A DNA stretch of 64,000 nucleotides from positions 34,627,557-34,691,556 of the forward strand of contig NC_073311.1 in the NCBI RefSeq assembly GCF_027595985.1, given 5' to 3'. Below are positions 60,701-63,408 of this stretch, in pieces. Every line of letters starts with the position of its first letter. Position 1 is the first letter of the stretch. This stretch comes from Sorex araneus. Taxonomy: Eukaryota; Chordata; Mammalia; Eulipotyphla; Soricidae. The notes beneath the pieces were generated by a model. The model saw only the letters and a list, made by a program, of their open reading frames with translations, was not told the origin of the DNA and searched no databases. Position numbers and translations under genes: made by a program.

Positions 60701-62598
60701 ACCACTCAAAAACAAAAACAAACACCAAAAAAAAATGTGGTTTTAATCCATAATACATTTAGCTCATTTTTCTATAATATAATCAAGAAAAACATGAAAC
60801 TAAAGTATCAACATAGATTTTTTTCCAATCATGATGACTGCCTATTATAATTAATTTTAGTAGTAGAAAATAATAGAACAACTAATCTTGGAAAGAACAC
60901 AATACCACTAACTCTCCCCAAGTAGACCAGTCTCGGCTGGAAACTGGGCAGCCTTCGGGACATGGGGGTGGGCAGATTCCCCTTTGTGCATGTAGGTGCA
61001 GAGCCCACAGCCACGCCTGATACGCTCCCACATAGAAAGCACCCAGCTCCTCAACTGAAGCTCATCAAGCTGCCAAGACATCAAATCATTCCAACTCCAT
61101 AACTCCGGAACACACACAGCCTCATACAGGGCCACAAGACATCTCAAAATTTCATAGTACTGTCAGTCCAACAGGACCACAGCAAATCTGATGGGAAATT
61201 TGTGTAGATCACCAGGCTCAATGAGTGAAAACACTAATACAGACGATTCAAGTAGCCATAACCATTCCAATAAGTTCTCAGACAATGACTTTAGTAACAC
61301 TATTATGAGATATGATGGTTATCACAAATTGACTTTTATTAATCTAGCTTTTGATAACTACATATTCCTTTGTATTCTGACAAGCAATATCAAGTAAATA
61401 TGTTTGTGCCTGCTAAGTGTTCTGGCTTAAGTGGTGGGCGGGAAACTAGCGACACTAGTGGAGAAAAAGTCACAATGGTGGTGTGACTGGCATTGGAACA
61501 TTGGATGCCTGAAACAACTGTATTATGTGCAACTTGGTAAATTAGTGTTTAAATAAAAAATAATAGGATACTCTGCACACCTAAATTTGGTGTTTGAAAG
61601 GAAAAAAATATGTATAGTGCTACTGAAAAACTAAAGGTTTTAGTTAACTCACAATGTTTCTTCCATTCTAATAAATTATATAATTTAATGAAAACTTTTA
61701 CTTTAAATAATAGTTACCATTTTTACCTACCACATCTATAATTAGAATAGCATTCAATCTTTTTTTTTTTTAGGTTTTATTTATTTATTTATTTGTTTTT
61801 CTTTTTGGGTCACACCCGGCGATGCACAGGAGTCACTCCTGGCTCTGCAATCAGGAATTACCCCTGGCAGTGCTCAGGGGACCATATGGGATACAGGGAT
61901 ATATGGGATATGGGACCATATCTATATGGACGATATGGGATCCCGGGTCAGCTGCATGCAAGGCAAACACCCTACCCGCTGTGCTATCTCTCCAGCCCCG
62001 AATAGCATTCAATCTTATGCTTAATTTTTCAGACTAAAAATCCTTAAAATAAAAACTCAAAATTTAAATGCACTAATCACATGTCATTAATGACCTTCAC
62101 AAAGTGTTTATTTTTCACTATGACATTAAGAAGTGGTCTCCTAGGTCAGAAACTTCTCCTTTAACAGCCTAACAGTGGTTCATTCTTGAATTTTTCCTGC
62201 CTCAAGCAGAAAGGGTAATATGAACATTTTATTGAGCCTTTGTGGATCACAATCCTAAAAAAATGACCTATTAAAGCTAATACACAGGATATTTTCATTG
62301 GACAAAATAAATGTTGCAATTTAAAGTCAAAAAGAAACACCGCATTAAAACTCTTCACAATTAAAAGGCTGGACTATAACAATACTTAAAATTTCTCAAA
62401 TTTCTTGAGAAATTTGGTATTATAAACTCATCTGAAATCCTAGATTACCTGTTCTTCTGAACGAGAAAGCTTGAGTTGAAGATCAGCTACTTGCTGTTCT
62501 TTATCCATAAGCTTTTCACTAGAAAGCTGTCTCTGCTCTTTTAGTCGACCATGAGCTTCTCCTAATTGGCGCTCTGTCTCCAAAAGCTTGCTATGCAA
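13029..62598 (-). CDS. EEA1: EEA1, early endosome antigen 1, 18 C-terminal coding exons
   Basis: EEA1 is a Rab5 effector that tethers early endosomes: a long parallel coiled-coil dimer with an N-terminal zinc finger and a C-terminal Rab5-binding segment plus FYVE finger that binds phosphatidylinositol 3-phosphate. Eighteen - strand exons, all GT-AG, join in one open frame of 993 codons plus TAA at 13029-13031. Taking the human length of 1,411 residues, this is roughly residue 419 to the C-terminus. The first ~930 residues are Glu, Lys, Gln and Leu rich heptads. The end carries the FYVE signature: [30 protein letters not shown], giving all eight zinc cysteines. No frameshift, stop or lost zinc ligand is seen. 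N-terminal exons lie beyond 64000. The 3' end faces PLEKHG7. Regulation cannot be judged because the promoter is outside. Confidence 0.97.
13665..13803 (-). mobile_element. SINE family A, diverged
   Basis: GGGGCCATACCCAGCAGTGA, GCATGCAAGGCAAGCATC and TATTTCTCTGGCC. Lies in the intron that splits the FYVE finger. Confidence 0.82.
13914..14012 (-). CDS. EEA1: EEA1 coding exon: Rab5-binding linker and first half of FYVE finger
   Basis: Thirty-three codons, phase 0: [18 protein letters not shown], then [14 protein letters not shown]. It carries the FYVE WxxD element (WAED), the first zinc cysteine pair (CMAC) and the hydrophobic turret loop (FSVTV) that inserts into membranes in characterised EEA1. 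The donor, GTAAAT, cuts between RR and HH of the PI3P-binding RRHHCRQCG motif. Confidence 0.98.
14642..14762 (-). CDS. EEA1: EEA1 coding exon, end of coiled coil
   Basis: 121 bases: completes the split Arg, then [19 protein letters not shown], ending [11 protein letters not shown] before GTGAGT. It holds the last heptads before the Rab5-binding and FYVE part. Confidence 0.97.
14929..15029 (+). mobile_element. Short tRNA-like SINE with (CA)n tail
   Basis: GGGATGTGGCTTAGAGCACA, then TTTTTGATCTCTGATAAAAC and (CA)n (14991-15029). Confidence 0.6.
15103..15341 (-). CDS. EEA1: EEA1 coding exon
   Basis: 239 bases: begins [19 protein letters not shown], contains [15 protein letters not shown] and ends RRALLE plus two bases of an Arg codon. 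With the following 121-base exon it makes 120 codons. Confidence 0.97.
15785..15940 (-). mobile_element. SINE family A, diverged
   Basis: GGGGCCATACCTGGTGATGC, TGCAAGGCAAGAGCCCTACC and a (TTA)n remnant where the A-tail was. Confidence 0.82.
15949..16125 (+). mobile_element. SINE family A, diverged
   Basis: Contains CAGCAGGTAAGGTGCTTG, AAGGTTCGATCCCTAGCA and GGAGTGATCCCTGA. It adjoins the opposite-strand copy at 15785-15940. Confidence 0.8.
16617..16802 (-). CDS. EEA1: EEA1 coding exon
   Basis: Sixty-two codons, phase 0: begins [19 protein letters not shown] and ends FIEKETKL before GTGAGT. Lysine and glutamate rich coiled coil. Confidence 0.97.
17346..17560 (+). mobile_element. SINE family A, diverged
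   Basis: Contains GAGATAGCACAGCAGTTAAG, ATGCCATATGGTTCTCC and GTGATCCCTGAGCACAGAGC, then a C-rich and A-rich end. Confidence 0.82.
17860..17991 (-). CDS. EEA1: EEA1 coding exon
   Basis: Forty-four codons, phase 0: begins [19 protein letters not shown] and ends [10 protein letters not shown] before GTATGT. Coiled coil, about residues 1113-1156. Confidence 0.97.
18033..18242 (+). mobile_element. SINE, diverged, ending in CA-rich microsatellite
   Basis: A GGTTCAATCTCC B box, then GATCACTGAGCACTGATGAG, passing directly into an interrupted (CA)n at 18188-18242. Confidence 0.75.
18510..18690 (+). mobile_element. MIR fragment
   Basis: TTTACACAACTAAAAGAACAAAGGTTTAGGGAAGTTAAATT in outline follows the MIR core and its downstream segment. 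Confidence 0.5.
19532..19717 (-). CDS. EEA1: EEA1 coding exon
   Basis: Sixty-two codons, phase 0: begins [19 protein letters not shown], contains [19 protein letters not shown] and ends LQDTQKEK before GTATTT. Confidence 0.97.
20651..20817 (+). mobile_element. SINE family A, full length
   Basis: The tRNA-like head has an A box (GATAGCACAGCGGGTAGGG) and B box (GGTTCGATTCC). The body runs CATATGG...CCGCTAAGAGTGATTCCTG to GGTGTGACCCAAAAAGG. Target duplication AAAATGTTTA at 20641-20650 and 20818-20827. Confidence 0.92.
20828..22770. other. Intron sequence without recognised elements
   Basis: Nearly 2 kb of AT-rich intron. I see no exon, known repeat or conserved motif. Confidence 0.5.
22775..24090 (+). 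mobile_element. 5'-truncated L1: ORF2 C-terminus and 3' UTR
   Basis: A frame ending TAG at 23616-23618 matches the C-terminal part of L1 ORF2: [17 protein letters not shown], then [19 protein letters not shown], the cysteine-rich [27 protein letters not shown] and YTMEYYAA. It is intact over about 280 codons, so the copy is fairly young. The 3' UTR contains a G-rich tract (23888-23960), the GGGCACTGGTGAAGGGATGG block and an A-rich tail. The 5' junction near 22770 is not resolved. Endonuclease and reverse transcriptase are absent, so it cannot move by itself. Confidence 0.93.
24096..24285 (+). mobile_element. SINE family A, young copy in an L1 tail
   Basis: Close to consensus (CGGCCGACCCGGGTTCAAAT). 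It inserted at the L1 poly(A): AAAAAAAGCCTATA lies on the left and AAAAAAAGCCTACA on the right. Confidence 0.92.
24408..24560 (+). mobile_element. SINE, strongly diverged
   Basis: GGGTCGAGGGATGCAGTTCA and GCCCATATGGCATAGTGTGT suggest a worn copy. Confidence 0.4.
25365..25547 (-). CDS. EEA1: EEA1 coding exon
   Basis: Sixty-one codons, phase 0: begins [19 protein letters not shown], contains [13 protein letters not shown] (a strong EEA1 marker) and ends TRQDLK before GTATAG. Confidence 0.97.
26074..27492 (+). mobile_element. GC-rich retroposon with tandem repeats and L1-like 3' end
   Basis: It is bounded by the perfect 15-bp duplication AAGAAAATTCAAGAG (26059-26073 and 27493-27507) and ends AATAAAATTTAAATA plus oligo(A). 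The first ~130 bases are CpG-rich. Next come about three diverged units of ~160 bp (starting near 26205, 26369 and 26528), each with a TTTTCC-TGACTT-ATATAGAAA-like block, an ATCAGCAATATGAAAT-like block and a run of G. A partial fourth unit lies at 27135-27300. A second duplication pairs 26730-26790 with 26985-27045. The last ~200 bases resemble the local L1 3' UTR. No ORF over 100 codons. It may be an internally deleted L1 (5' UTR monomers joined to 3' UTR) or an independent non-autonomous family. Confidence 0.8.
28195..28415 (+). mobile_element. L2 3' end
   Basis: GTGTCTATACCTCCAACACC, then ATTGTGCCAAAAGC and ATTTCTTGAATGAGTA fit the L2 terminus. Confidence 0.5.
28432..28615 (+). mobile_element. 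SINE family A, diverged
   Basis: Contains GAGCAATAGTACAAGGATTA, GTGGTCCCCCTCCCCAATG and GAGTGTGACCCAAAAACAAC. Confidence 0.75.
29021..29200 (+). mobile_element. SINE family A, diverged
   Basis: Contains TTGATCCCAAGCACCATATA, GATCCCCTAAGCACCGCTAG and AACCAAAAACAAAAAC. Confidence 0.78.
30217..31190 (+). mobile_element. Possible solo LTR, split by a SINE
   Basis: After removing the SINE (30351-30506), about 800 bases remain with a GC-rich second half. GGAATAAACTGC (31047) could be an LTR poly(A) signal, followed by a ~140-base U5-like segment. The candidate ends are TG at 30217 and CA at about 31190. No matching 4-6 bp target duplication was found, and no internal retroviral genes flank it. 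Confidence 0.35.
30351..30506 (+). mobile_element. SINE family A, with short internal deletion
   Basis: It lacks ~18 bases between GAGTGCAGAG and GTGTGACCC. Perfect duplication TGGGCCAGGCCA at 30339-30350 and 30508-30519. Confidence 0.92.
31257..31430 (+). mobile_element. SINE family A, diverged
   Basis: Contains ATAGTACAGCATTTAAGGCA, GAGTTCGATCTCAGGCACCA and GGAGTGACCCCTGAGC. Confidence 0.8.
32110..32405 (+). mobile_element. ERVL-MaLR LTR fragment
   Basis: CCAAAACTCATAGGTTGAAG, a worn GGAGG-GGGCC / GACCTCATTAGG block and AGAACTGTAAAAAATAAATG just before the 3' end are landmarks of MaLR (MST/MLT1-type) long terminal repeats. An ancient, non-coding fragment. Confidence 0.65.
32816..33030 (+). 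mobile_element. SINE, strongly diverged
   Basis: GGTGCTTGCCTTGCACAGAA and CCCTTTAGCACCACTGGAG are recognisable. The remainder is uncertain. Confidence 0.5.
33213..33360 (+). mobile_element. SINE family A, diverged
   Basis: TTTGATCTCTGGTACTGCAT, GGTCCCCAGAGCACTGCCAG, ending TGTGGCCCAAAATAAC. Confidence 0.7.
33504..33835 (-). mobile_element. L1 3' UTR fragment, antisense, with expanded CT tract
   Basis: Read on the - strand, the right part holds ATGGTGATTC-like and CACTGGTGGAGGGATAGCTG words of the L1 3' end, with the L1 G-rich block next to it. The (CT)n at 33706-33826 stands where other copies have GAGAGAGAGAACA, so the microsatellite probably grew from that short run. Confidence 0.8.
33694..33826 (+). 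repeat. (CT)n microsatellite
   Basis: Over 50 CT units, nearly all pyrimidine for ~130 bases, with two GCGCTTT-type interruptions at its left. Confidence 0.97.
34346..34540 (-). CDS. EEA1: EEA1 coding exon
   Basis: Sixty-five codons, phase 0: begins [18 protein letters not shown], contains [19 protein letters not shown] and ends VKTALAQK before GTAGTA. A composite retroposon starts 284 bases upstream of its acceptor. Confidence 0.95.
34825..35391 (-). mobile_element. Composite retroposon: non-tRNA 5' module plus duplicated SINE-B body
   Basis: 567 bases between perfect copies of TTCAGAACTTT (34814-34824 and 35392-35402). Read on the - strand it begins with a module of ~200 bases (GACCCAGATCTCC... 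to ...AATCCCATCAACGG). It then has two tandem copies of the AGAGCCTGGCAAGCTACC-type body segment and an inserted segment shared with 58860-58945, and it ends in the SINE-B tail with ACAGTG repeats. The tRNA-like head of ordinary B copies is absent. Confidence 0.75.
35692..35800 (-). mobile_element. SINE fragment, diverged
   Basis: GGTGCTCAGAGTTTACTCAA and GGACCACACAGTATTGG. Confidence 0.5.
36156..36257 (-). CDS. EEA1: EEA1 coding exon (shortest internal but one)
   Basis: Thirty-four codons, phase 0: [19 protein letters not shown], ending [14 protein letters not shown] before GTGAGA. Confidence 0.95.
36797..36960 (+). mobile_element. SINE family A, diverged
   Basis: GGGCCAAAGCAATAGTACAG, then CAAGGGTGATCTCTGAAAAC and GGTGTGGCCCAAAAACAAAT. 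Confidence 0.8.
36984..37168 (+). mobile_element. SINE family A
   Basis: Lies 24 bases after the previous copy. GGAGCCAGAGCTATAGTACA to TGGGTGTGACACACAGCCCC and an A-tail. Confidence 0.85.
37220..37441 (-). mobile_element. SINE family B, young copy
   Basis: Perfect duplication ACTGACCTTTAT (37208-37219 and 37442-37453). The copy stops at ...GGGAT with no ACAGTG repeats and no A-tail. Confidence 0.92.
37532..37678 (-). mobile_element. SINE family A, diverged
   Basis: GGCAATGCTCAAGAGTCACT, GGGAGACCATATGTGGTGCC and ACTATTTCTCTGGCTC. Confidence 0.78.
38275..38605 (-). CDS. EEA1: EEA1 coding exon (largest in window)
   Basis: 331 bases. The first base completes Ile, then [19 protein letters not shown]; it ends [17 protein letters not shown] before GTTAGT. 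With the preceding exon it totals 471 bases, keeping frame. Coiled coil, about residues 781-890. Confidence 0.96.
38765..38855 (+). mobile_element. Possible MIR core fragment
   Basis: TTTAACAGATGAAGATCTTA, then CTCAAGACAAATAAGTTGGT. Confidence 0.35.
39077..39110 (-). pseudogene. RNU2 pseudogene fragment: U2 snRNA 5'-end fragment (retroposed)
   Basis: Read on the - strand from 39110, the sequence follows the first 34 nt of U2 snRNA (the CTTCTCGG and GGCTAAGATCAAGTG blocks), with two differences: the fourth base (A for G on the + strand) and GGCT for GGCC. It stops in the branchpoint-pairing region. The same 10-mer, ATTTCAAACA, lies at 39070-39079 and 39115-39124. It is too short to be functional. 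Confidence 0.8.
39529..39700 (+). mobile_element. SINE family A, full length
   Basis: GGGGCTGGAGTGATAGCACA to TGGGTGTGACCCAAAAGAAA, with a slightly altered B box (GGTTTGATTCC). Confidence 0.9.
39857..39984 (+). repeat. Direct repeat, copy 1 (pair with 41599-41727)
   Basis: CATACTGGAAACTT...TTCAAAGTACCAGGG. It differs from copy 2 at only a few positions (for example ACATTGG / ACACTGG, TATCCTC / TATTCTC). Confidence 0.95.
40253..40503 (-). mobile_element. SINE family B
   Basis: Complete head; body contains GGCACCAGTAACACCTCCAT; the left end GTAGCACTGTAGCACCATCG holds two tail repeats. Confidence 0.9.
41461..41572 (+). repeat. (GGGA)/(GGAA)n purine tract
   Basis: About 110 nearly pure purines, with several GGGAGGGAGGGAGGG runs able in principle to form a G-quadruplex. 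Confidence 0.95.
41599..41727 (+). repeat. Direct repeat, copy 2 (pair with 39857-39984)
   Basis: Same block 1.74 kb downstream. It begins at the right edge of the purine microsatellite and AATTTCCCCAATATACTA. Confidence 0.95.
42923..43062 (-). CDS. EEA1: EEA1 coding exon
   Basis: 140 bases, starting in phase 0 with [18 protein letters not shown] and ending [10 protein letters not shown] plus two bases (AT) of an Ile codon finished by the next exon. The donor is AAAT|GTAAGC. Confidence 0.95.
43063..44458. other. Intron sequence, mostly featureless
   Basis: Apart from a worn SINE at 43500-43660, no element is recognised. Other stretches longer than 300 bases with nothing recognised: 2110-2900, 3100-3740, 3800-4460, 4570-5480, 18700-19530, 24570-25360, 25550-26050, 27510-28190, 29210-30210, 31440-32100, 35410-36150, 37930-38270, 46250-47050, 53440-54130, 55990-57400, 59340-60150, 62020-62440 and 63410-64000. 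Confidence 0.5.
43500..43660 (-). mobile_element. SINE, strongly diverged
   Basis: GTCTATGCTCAAGAAACCAC and GTGGTACCAGGGATGAGACA. Confidence 0.4.
44459..44611 (-). mobile_element. SINE family A with partly deleted head
   Basis: Near-consensus body. Between CCCAGGTAAGG and GCTCTGCTATCGCTCC about 20 bases of the tRNA part are lost. It ends 117 bases before an EEA1 exon. Confidence 0.88.
44729..44884 (-). CDS. EEA1: EEA1 coding exon
   Basis: Fifty-two codons, phase 0: begins [19 protein letters not shown] and ends [13 protein letters not shown] before GTTTGT. Coiled coil with two cysteines (HCSQ, KCLS). Confidence 0.96.
45430..45543 (-). CDS. EEA1: EEA1 coding exon
   Basis: Thirty-eight codons, phase 0: begins [18 protein letters not shown] and ends QNALQDKQQ. 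An alanine-rich segment of the coiled coil. Confidence 0.96.
46067..46240 (+). mobile_element. SINE family A, full length
   Basis: Head and body are near consensus. The duplication AAAGTCAAAAAT (46055-46066) recurs after the A-tail at about 46240. Confidence 0.92.
47055..47215 (+). mobile_element. SINE, diverged
   Basis: GGGGTCTGAGAGCTCAGCAG and TGAGTGTAGCCCCAACAAAA are the only clear landmarks. Confidence 0.5.
47860..48090 (+). mobile_element. Diverged L1-like 3' end
   Basis: GTGAACACTCTGGTGGAGGAT followed by GGTGCTGGAATGTATTATGC resembles the 3' end of the 61.5-kb element. It ends AAAATTTAAAAGAAAAAG. Weak similarity by eye. Confidence 0.4.
48182..48419 (-). mobile_element. SINE family B, young copy
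   Basis: Near-identical to 37220-37441, including the subfamily-specific CTCTCATTGAGAGACTTATT and GTGAAAGGCGAACACCC head variant. Confidence 0.92.
48462..48570 (+). mobile_element. SINE remnant
   Basis: TAGGGCCAGATAATTCAAAG and CCCAGCACCACATGGTACTC, directly before an L1 3' UTR fragment. Confidence 0.5.
48575..48945 (+). mobile_element. L1 3' UTR fragment
   Basis: Shares with 23720-24075 the sequence GATGGCCACTCAATACCTCT, the word TTGCAAACC, GAGAGAGAACAAAAGGGAAT, GGGCATTGGTGAAGGGATGG and ACCTCACGGTGATTCACTAA. Preceded at 48462-48570 by a worn SINE. Confidence 0.88.
49468..49644 (-). mobile_element. SINE family A, full length
   Basis: Complete from the T-run to CACTCCAGCCCC. Flanked by AGAACTTAAAT (left) and AGAACTTGAAT (right), an almost perfect duplication. 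Confidence 0.92.
49722..49922 (-). CDS. EEA1: EEA1 coding exon
   Basis: Sixty-seven codons, phase 0: begins [19 protein letters not shown] and ends [10 protein letters not shown] before GTAATT. Coiled coil. A SINE insertion ends only 78 bases from its donor side (49644). Confidence 0.96.
50176..50690 (+). mobile_element. Chimeric retroposon: same 5' module joined to L1-like 3' end
   Basis: 50190-50330 matches, in sense orientation, the 5' module of the element at 34825-35391 (GAGATCTCCAAG-CCGCTCGGAT, GGTCCCCAGTTTTCTAGTAGCT, GTAATCCCATCAACGGC). From about 50440 it becomes an L1 3' UTR (GGCAGGGGAAGGG, GTGCACTGGTGAAGGGAAGGG, AACTGTATCTCACGGTGA). It interrupts an older L1. No target duplication could be matched. 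Confidence 0.65.
50724..50949 (-). mobile_element. SINE family B
   Basis: GCACTGTAGTACTGTCATCC to TGCAAGGCAAACGCCCTACC; the last ~20 bases of the head are missing. Confidence 0.88.
51040..52750 (-). mobile_element. Old L1 3' UTR, antisense
   Basis: TCATATATTCTGAATATT, then ATTATCAGATATAAG (51214-51450, split by a SINE) and the following T-rich text are typical of old mammalian L1 3' regions read in reverse. 52180-52560 resembles the distal long 3' UTR of that class. An outer piece (50140-50175, TTTATTGAGATAAAATTCAAC) was separated by later insertions. Confidence 0.5.
51236..51419 (-). mobile_element. SINE family A in an old L1
   Basis: A full copy with a short insertion (ATATATTTTA) near its 3' end. 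TATTCTGAATATTTC occurs on both sides, so the host L1 can be rejoined across it. Confidence 0.9.
52850..53041 (-). mobile_element. Second old L1 tail, antisense
   Basis: TTTCATTGAGGTATAATTAA followed by CACAGTGATAACCACACTTAG fits the reversed terminal part of old L1. It is interrupted at 53057 by a younger retroposon and continues after 53436. Confidence 0.5.
53057..53421 (+). mobile_element. Truncated relative of the 26-27 kb retroposon
   Basis: It lies between perfect copies of AAAAAGTGGATAGGA (53042-53056 and 53422-53436). It shares the CCCCACGCTGGC word, the TTATGT-AGTGA-TTATGTGTTGAA-like unit and the 3' end (GGTGTTTGA-TA-TGTATAACTGACAT, then CATGGTGATT-AATAAA) with 26074-27492. It holds an A/G-rich tract (53116-53180) and a G-rich tract. 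Confidence 0.8.
54140..54345 (+). mobile_element. MIR fragment
   Basis: TTAGGCATTC..., CAAGTGAATTAACAAGGTAA, TAGTCACATAAGTAGTAAGT and GAGATATGAACTGTGG track the MIR core to 3' end. Confidence 0.6.
54526..54729 (-). CDS. EEA1: EEA1 coding exon
   Basis: Sixty-eight codons, phase 0: begins [18 protein letters not shown], includes [19 protein letters not shown] and ends NHTLQEQ. The GEGE stretch is a probable short break in the heptads. Confidence 0.96.
55010..55550 (+). mobile_element. L2 3' part, split by a SINE
   Basis: ATTCAAATGTCACTTCACAA, CCCTGATCATTATATATAAT, TATAGCACTTAGC, then after the SINE TTATGTGCTGCATGAAGG and TTGTTGAATGAAGAG. Confidence 0.6.
55276..55396 (-). mobile_element. SINE family A, 3' part missing
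   Basis: GGTGGTGCTCAGGAGTAATC to CTATCACTCTGGTCC. Nested in an L2 element. Confidence 0.78.
55890..55985 (-). mobile_element. Short tRNA-like SINE remnant
   Basis: Antisense of GGATTGGGGATGTGACTTTG...GAGTTTATCCCTGGGACT, the same head type as 60620-60735. Confidence 0.5.
57409..57587 (-). mobile_element. SINE family A, young full-length copy
   Basis: Near consensus, long T-run. Duplication CCAAGATCAACT, left of 57409 and starting at 57588. Confidence 0.94.
57640..57770 (+). mobile_element. SINE family A, body only, diverged
   Basis: Contains AGCACCACTGGAACTGACCC, AGGAAAGCCAGGAGTTGCCC and TTATGGCCCCAAAAT. Confidence 0.5.
58113..58284 (-). mobile_element. SINE family A, young full-length copy
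   Basis: Contains the consensus GGTCGGCCGCGTGCAAGGC. CTCACCCCTTACTTTG is repeated on both sides. Confidence 0.94.
58459..58474 (+). repeat. G16 homopolymer
   Basis: Sixteen consecutive G, followed by TGGAGTGG. The exact length may be a sequencing estimate. Confidence 0.9.
58490..58690 (+). mobile_element. 3' end related to the 61.5-kb retroposon
   Basis: GTGGTGGAGGGAGTTTCACACTGG and the following TTGGTGTTGGAATATTGAACG-like words align with 61445-61555. The right flank repeats AGAAAGTCCACAG (58542-58554 and 58702-58714), which could be a target duplication around 58555-58701. Confidence 0.5.
58785..59012 (+). mobile_element. SINE family B-type body without tRNA head
   Basis: Contains AGAGAGCCTGGCAAGCTACC, CGATATGCCAAAAACAGTTA and GATGACAGTGATGGTACTGA. 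Between them is a ~95-base segment (CCTCATTTCCCTGATCCTGA...) otherwise seen only in 34825-35391. Confidence 0.8.
59035..59335 (+). mobile_element. L2 fragment
   Basis: CATCTCAGTGAAACTTTCCC, TAGCACTTATTACCATCTAA and TTGTTTGCCTCCTTCAATAA follow L2, ending ACTCACTAGCTGAATAAAAA. Confidence 0.5.
60156..60275 (-). CDS. EEA1: EEA1 coding exon
   Basis: Forty codons, phase 0, starting [19 protein letters not shown] and ending TTAKLREAQ before GTAACA. The centre is a glutamine-rich run, typical of this part of the rod. Confidence 0.95.
60455..60615 (+). mobile_element. SINE family A, diverged
   Basis: TAATAGTGCAAGGAGTAGGG, CACCAGGAGTAATCCCTGAG and TTAGGTGTGGCC. Confidence 0.75.
60620..60735 (+). mobile_element. 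Short SINE with a different tRNA-like head
   Basis: GGCGATGTGGCTCAGTAGAG, then GGGTTTGATCCCCAGCACCA, followed by an A-rich tail. This is an Ala-tRNA-like pattern (A and B boxes ~45 bases apart), distinct from the family A head. Confidence 0.6.
60877..61555 (+). mobile_element. Unclassified retroposon, about 0.68 kb
   Basis: It lies between AAAATAATAG copies (60867-60876 and 61557-61566) and ends AAATAAAAAA. The 5' part (60900-61150) has mixed composition with CpGs. The last 130 bases (AGTGGAG-AAAGTCACAATGGTGGTGTGACTGG and onward) resemble 58565-58685. No ORF of note. The duplication is AT-rich, so its support is moderate. Confidence 0.5.
61762..61999 (-). mobile_element. SINE family A with internal short duplications
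   Basis: Perfect 17-bp duplication GAATAGCATTCAATCTT (61745-61761 and 62000-62016). Within the body, the CCATATGGGAT region is expanded into ~60 extra bases (61882-61942) made of ATATGGGAT-like units. Confidence 0.92.
62449..62598 (-). CDS. EEA1: EEA1 coding exon (first in window)
   Basis: Fifty codons in phase 0, between an acceptor ending TTTAAAG and donor CAG|GTAATC. It begins [19 protein letters not shown] and ends LKLSRSEEQ. This is uninterrupted coiled coil, about residues 419-468 by human length. Upstream exons are not found between 62599 and 64000. Confidence 0.95.
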
Positions 62599-62867
62599 CT
62601 TTAAAGAAGAAAATTTAAAAGGTTTATACACTTGTATTAATGTATGCAAAGAGATCACCAATATCATTACCACCATCTACTTTCCAAACATGTTTCACTT
62701 TTCACCAAAATATATCCTGCTTTTTATGACTTTTTGGGGAACCTACCATCTTGTCAAGTAATTTAACTCCAACTGAATTTTAATCACATAAATTATGATA
62801 AAGCACATAAAACTGTAACTAAATTCACAGCCTGGAGGGAAATTATTTTCTCTCTTAAAAATATATT

Positions 62868-63005
62868 AGGGGAGCTGGGAGAGGGCTAAAAGGCCTAAAC
62901 CATATGTTTTACATGTCACCTGAGCTCCATCTTAAGCATACTATGACTCATCCCTAGAACCACCGGGTACGGCCCTGAGCATCACGGGGCCCAAGCACTG
63001 AAATG
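62868..63005 (+). mobile_element. SINE, strongly diverged
   Basis: GGGGAGCTGGGAGAGGGCTA and CATCCCTAGAACCACCGGG resemble the family A head and body. Confidence 0.4.
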
Positions 63006-63220
63006 TACGGCCACACTAGGCAGACCAAGTTGATCAACTGAGGCAGCCCAGGGACTCCAGAGCTCTGCTTGTGACATGAAAAAAATATATATGTAAATGA
63101 GTGTTTATTTATATATACACAGAAATATGGATATAAATATAATGAACCAAAGGTTCTTATCTGGATAAATATTGGAATCATCTAAGAAACTTAAAACAAT
63201 AAAATGATACTTAAAAATCA

Positions 63221-63408
63221 ATGGGTGGACCGATGGCAAAGCGGGTAGGGCATTTGCCTTGTACACAGCCAACCCAGGTTTGATTCCCAGAATCCCATAT
63301 GGTCCCCCGAACACTGCCAAGAGTAATTCCTGAGTGCATGAGCCAGGAGTAACTCCTGTGCAATGCCAGGTGTGACCCAAAACAGCAAAAAAAAAAAAAA
63401 AAAAAAAT
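63221..63408 (+). mobile_element. SINE family A, variant head
   Basis: The head reads GGGTGGACCGATGGCAAAGC, so the A box is altered. The body is complete and ends in a long A-tail. Confidence 0.88.
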
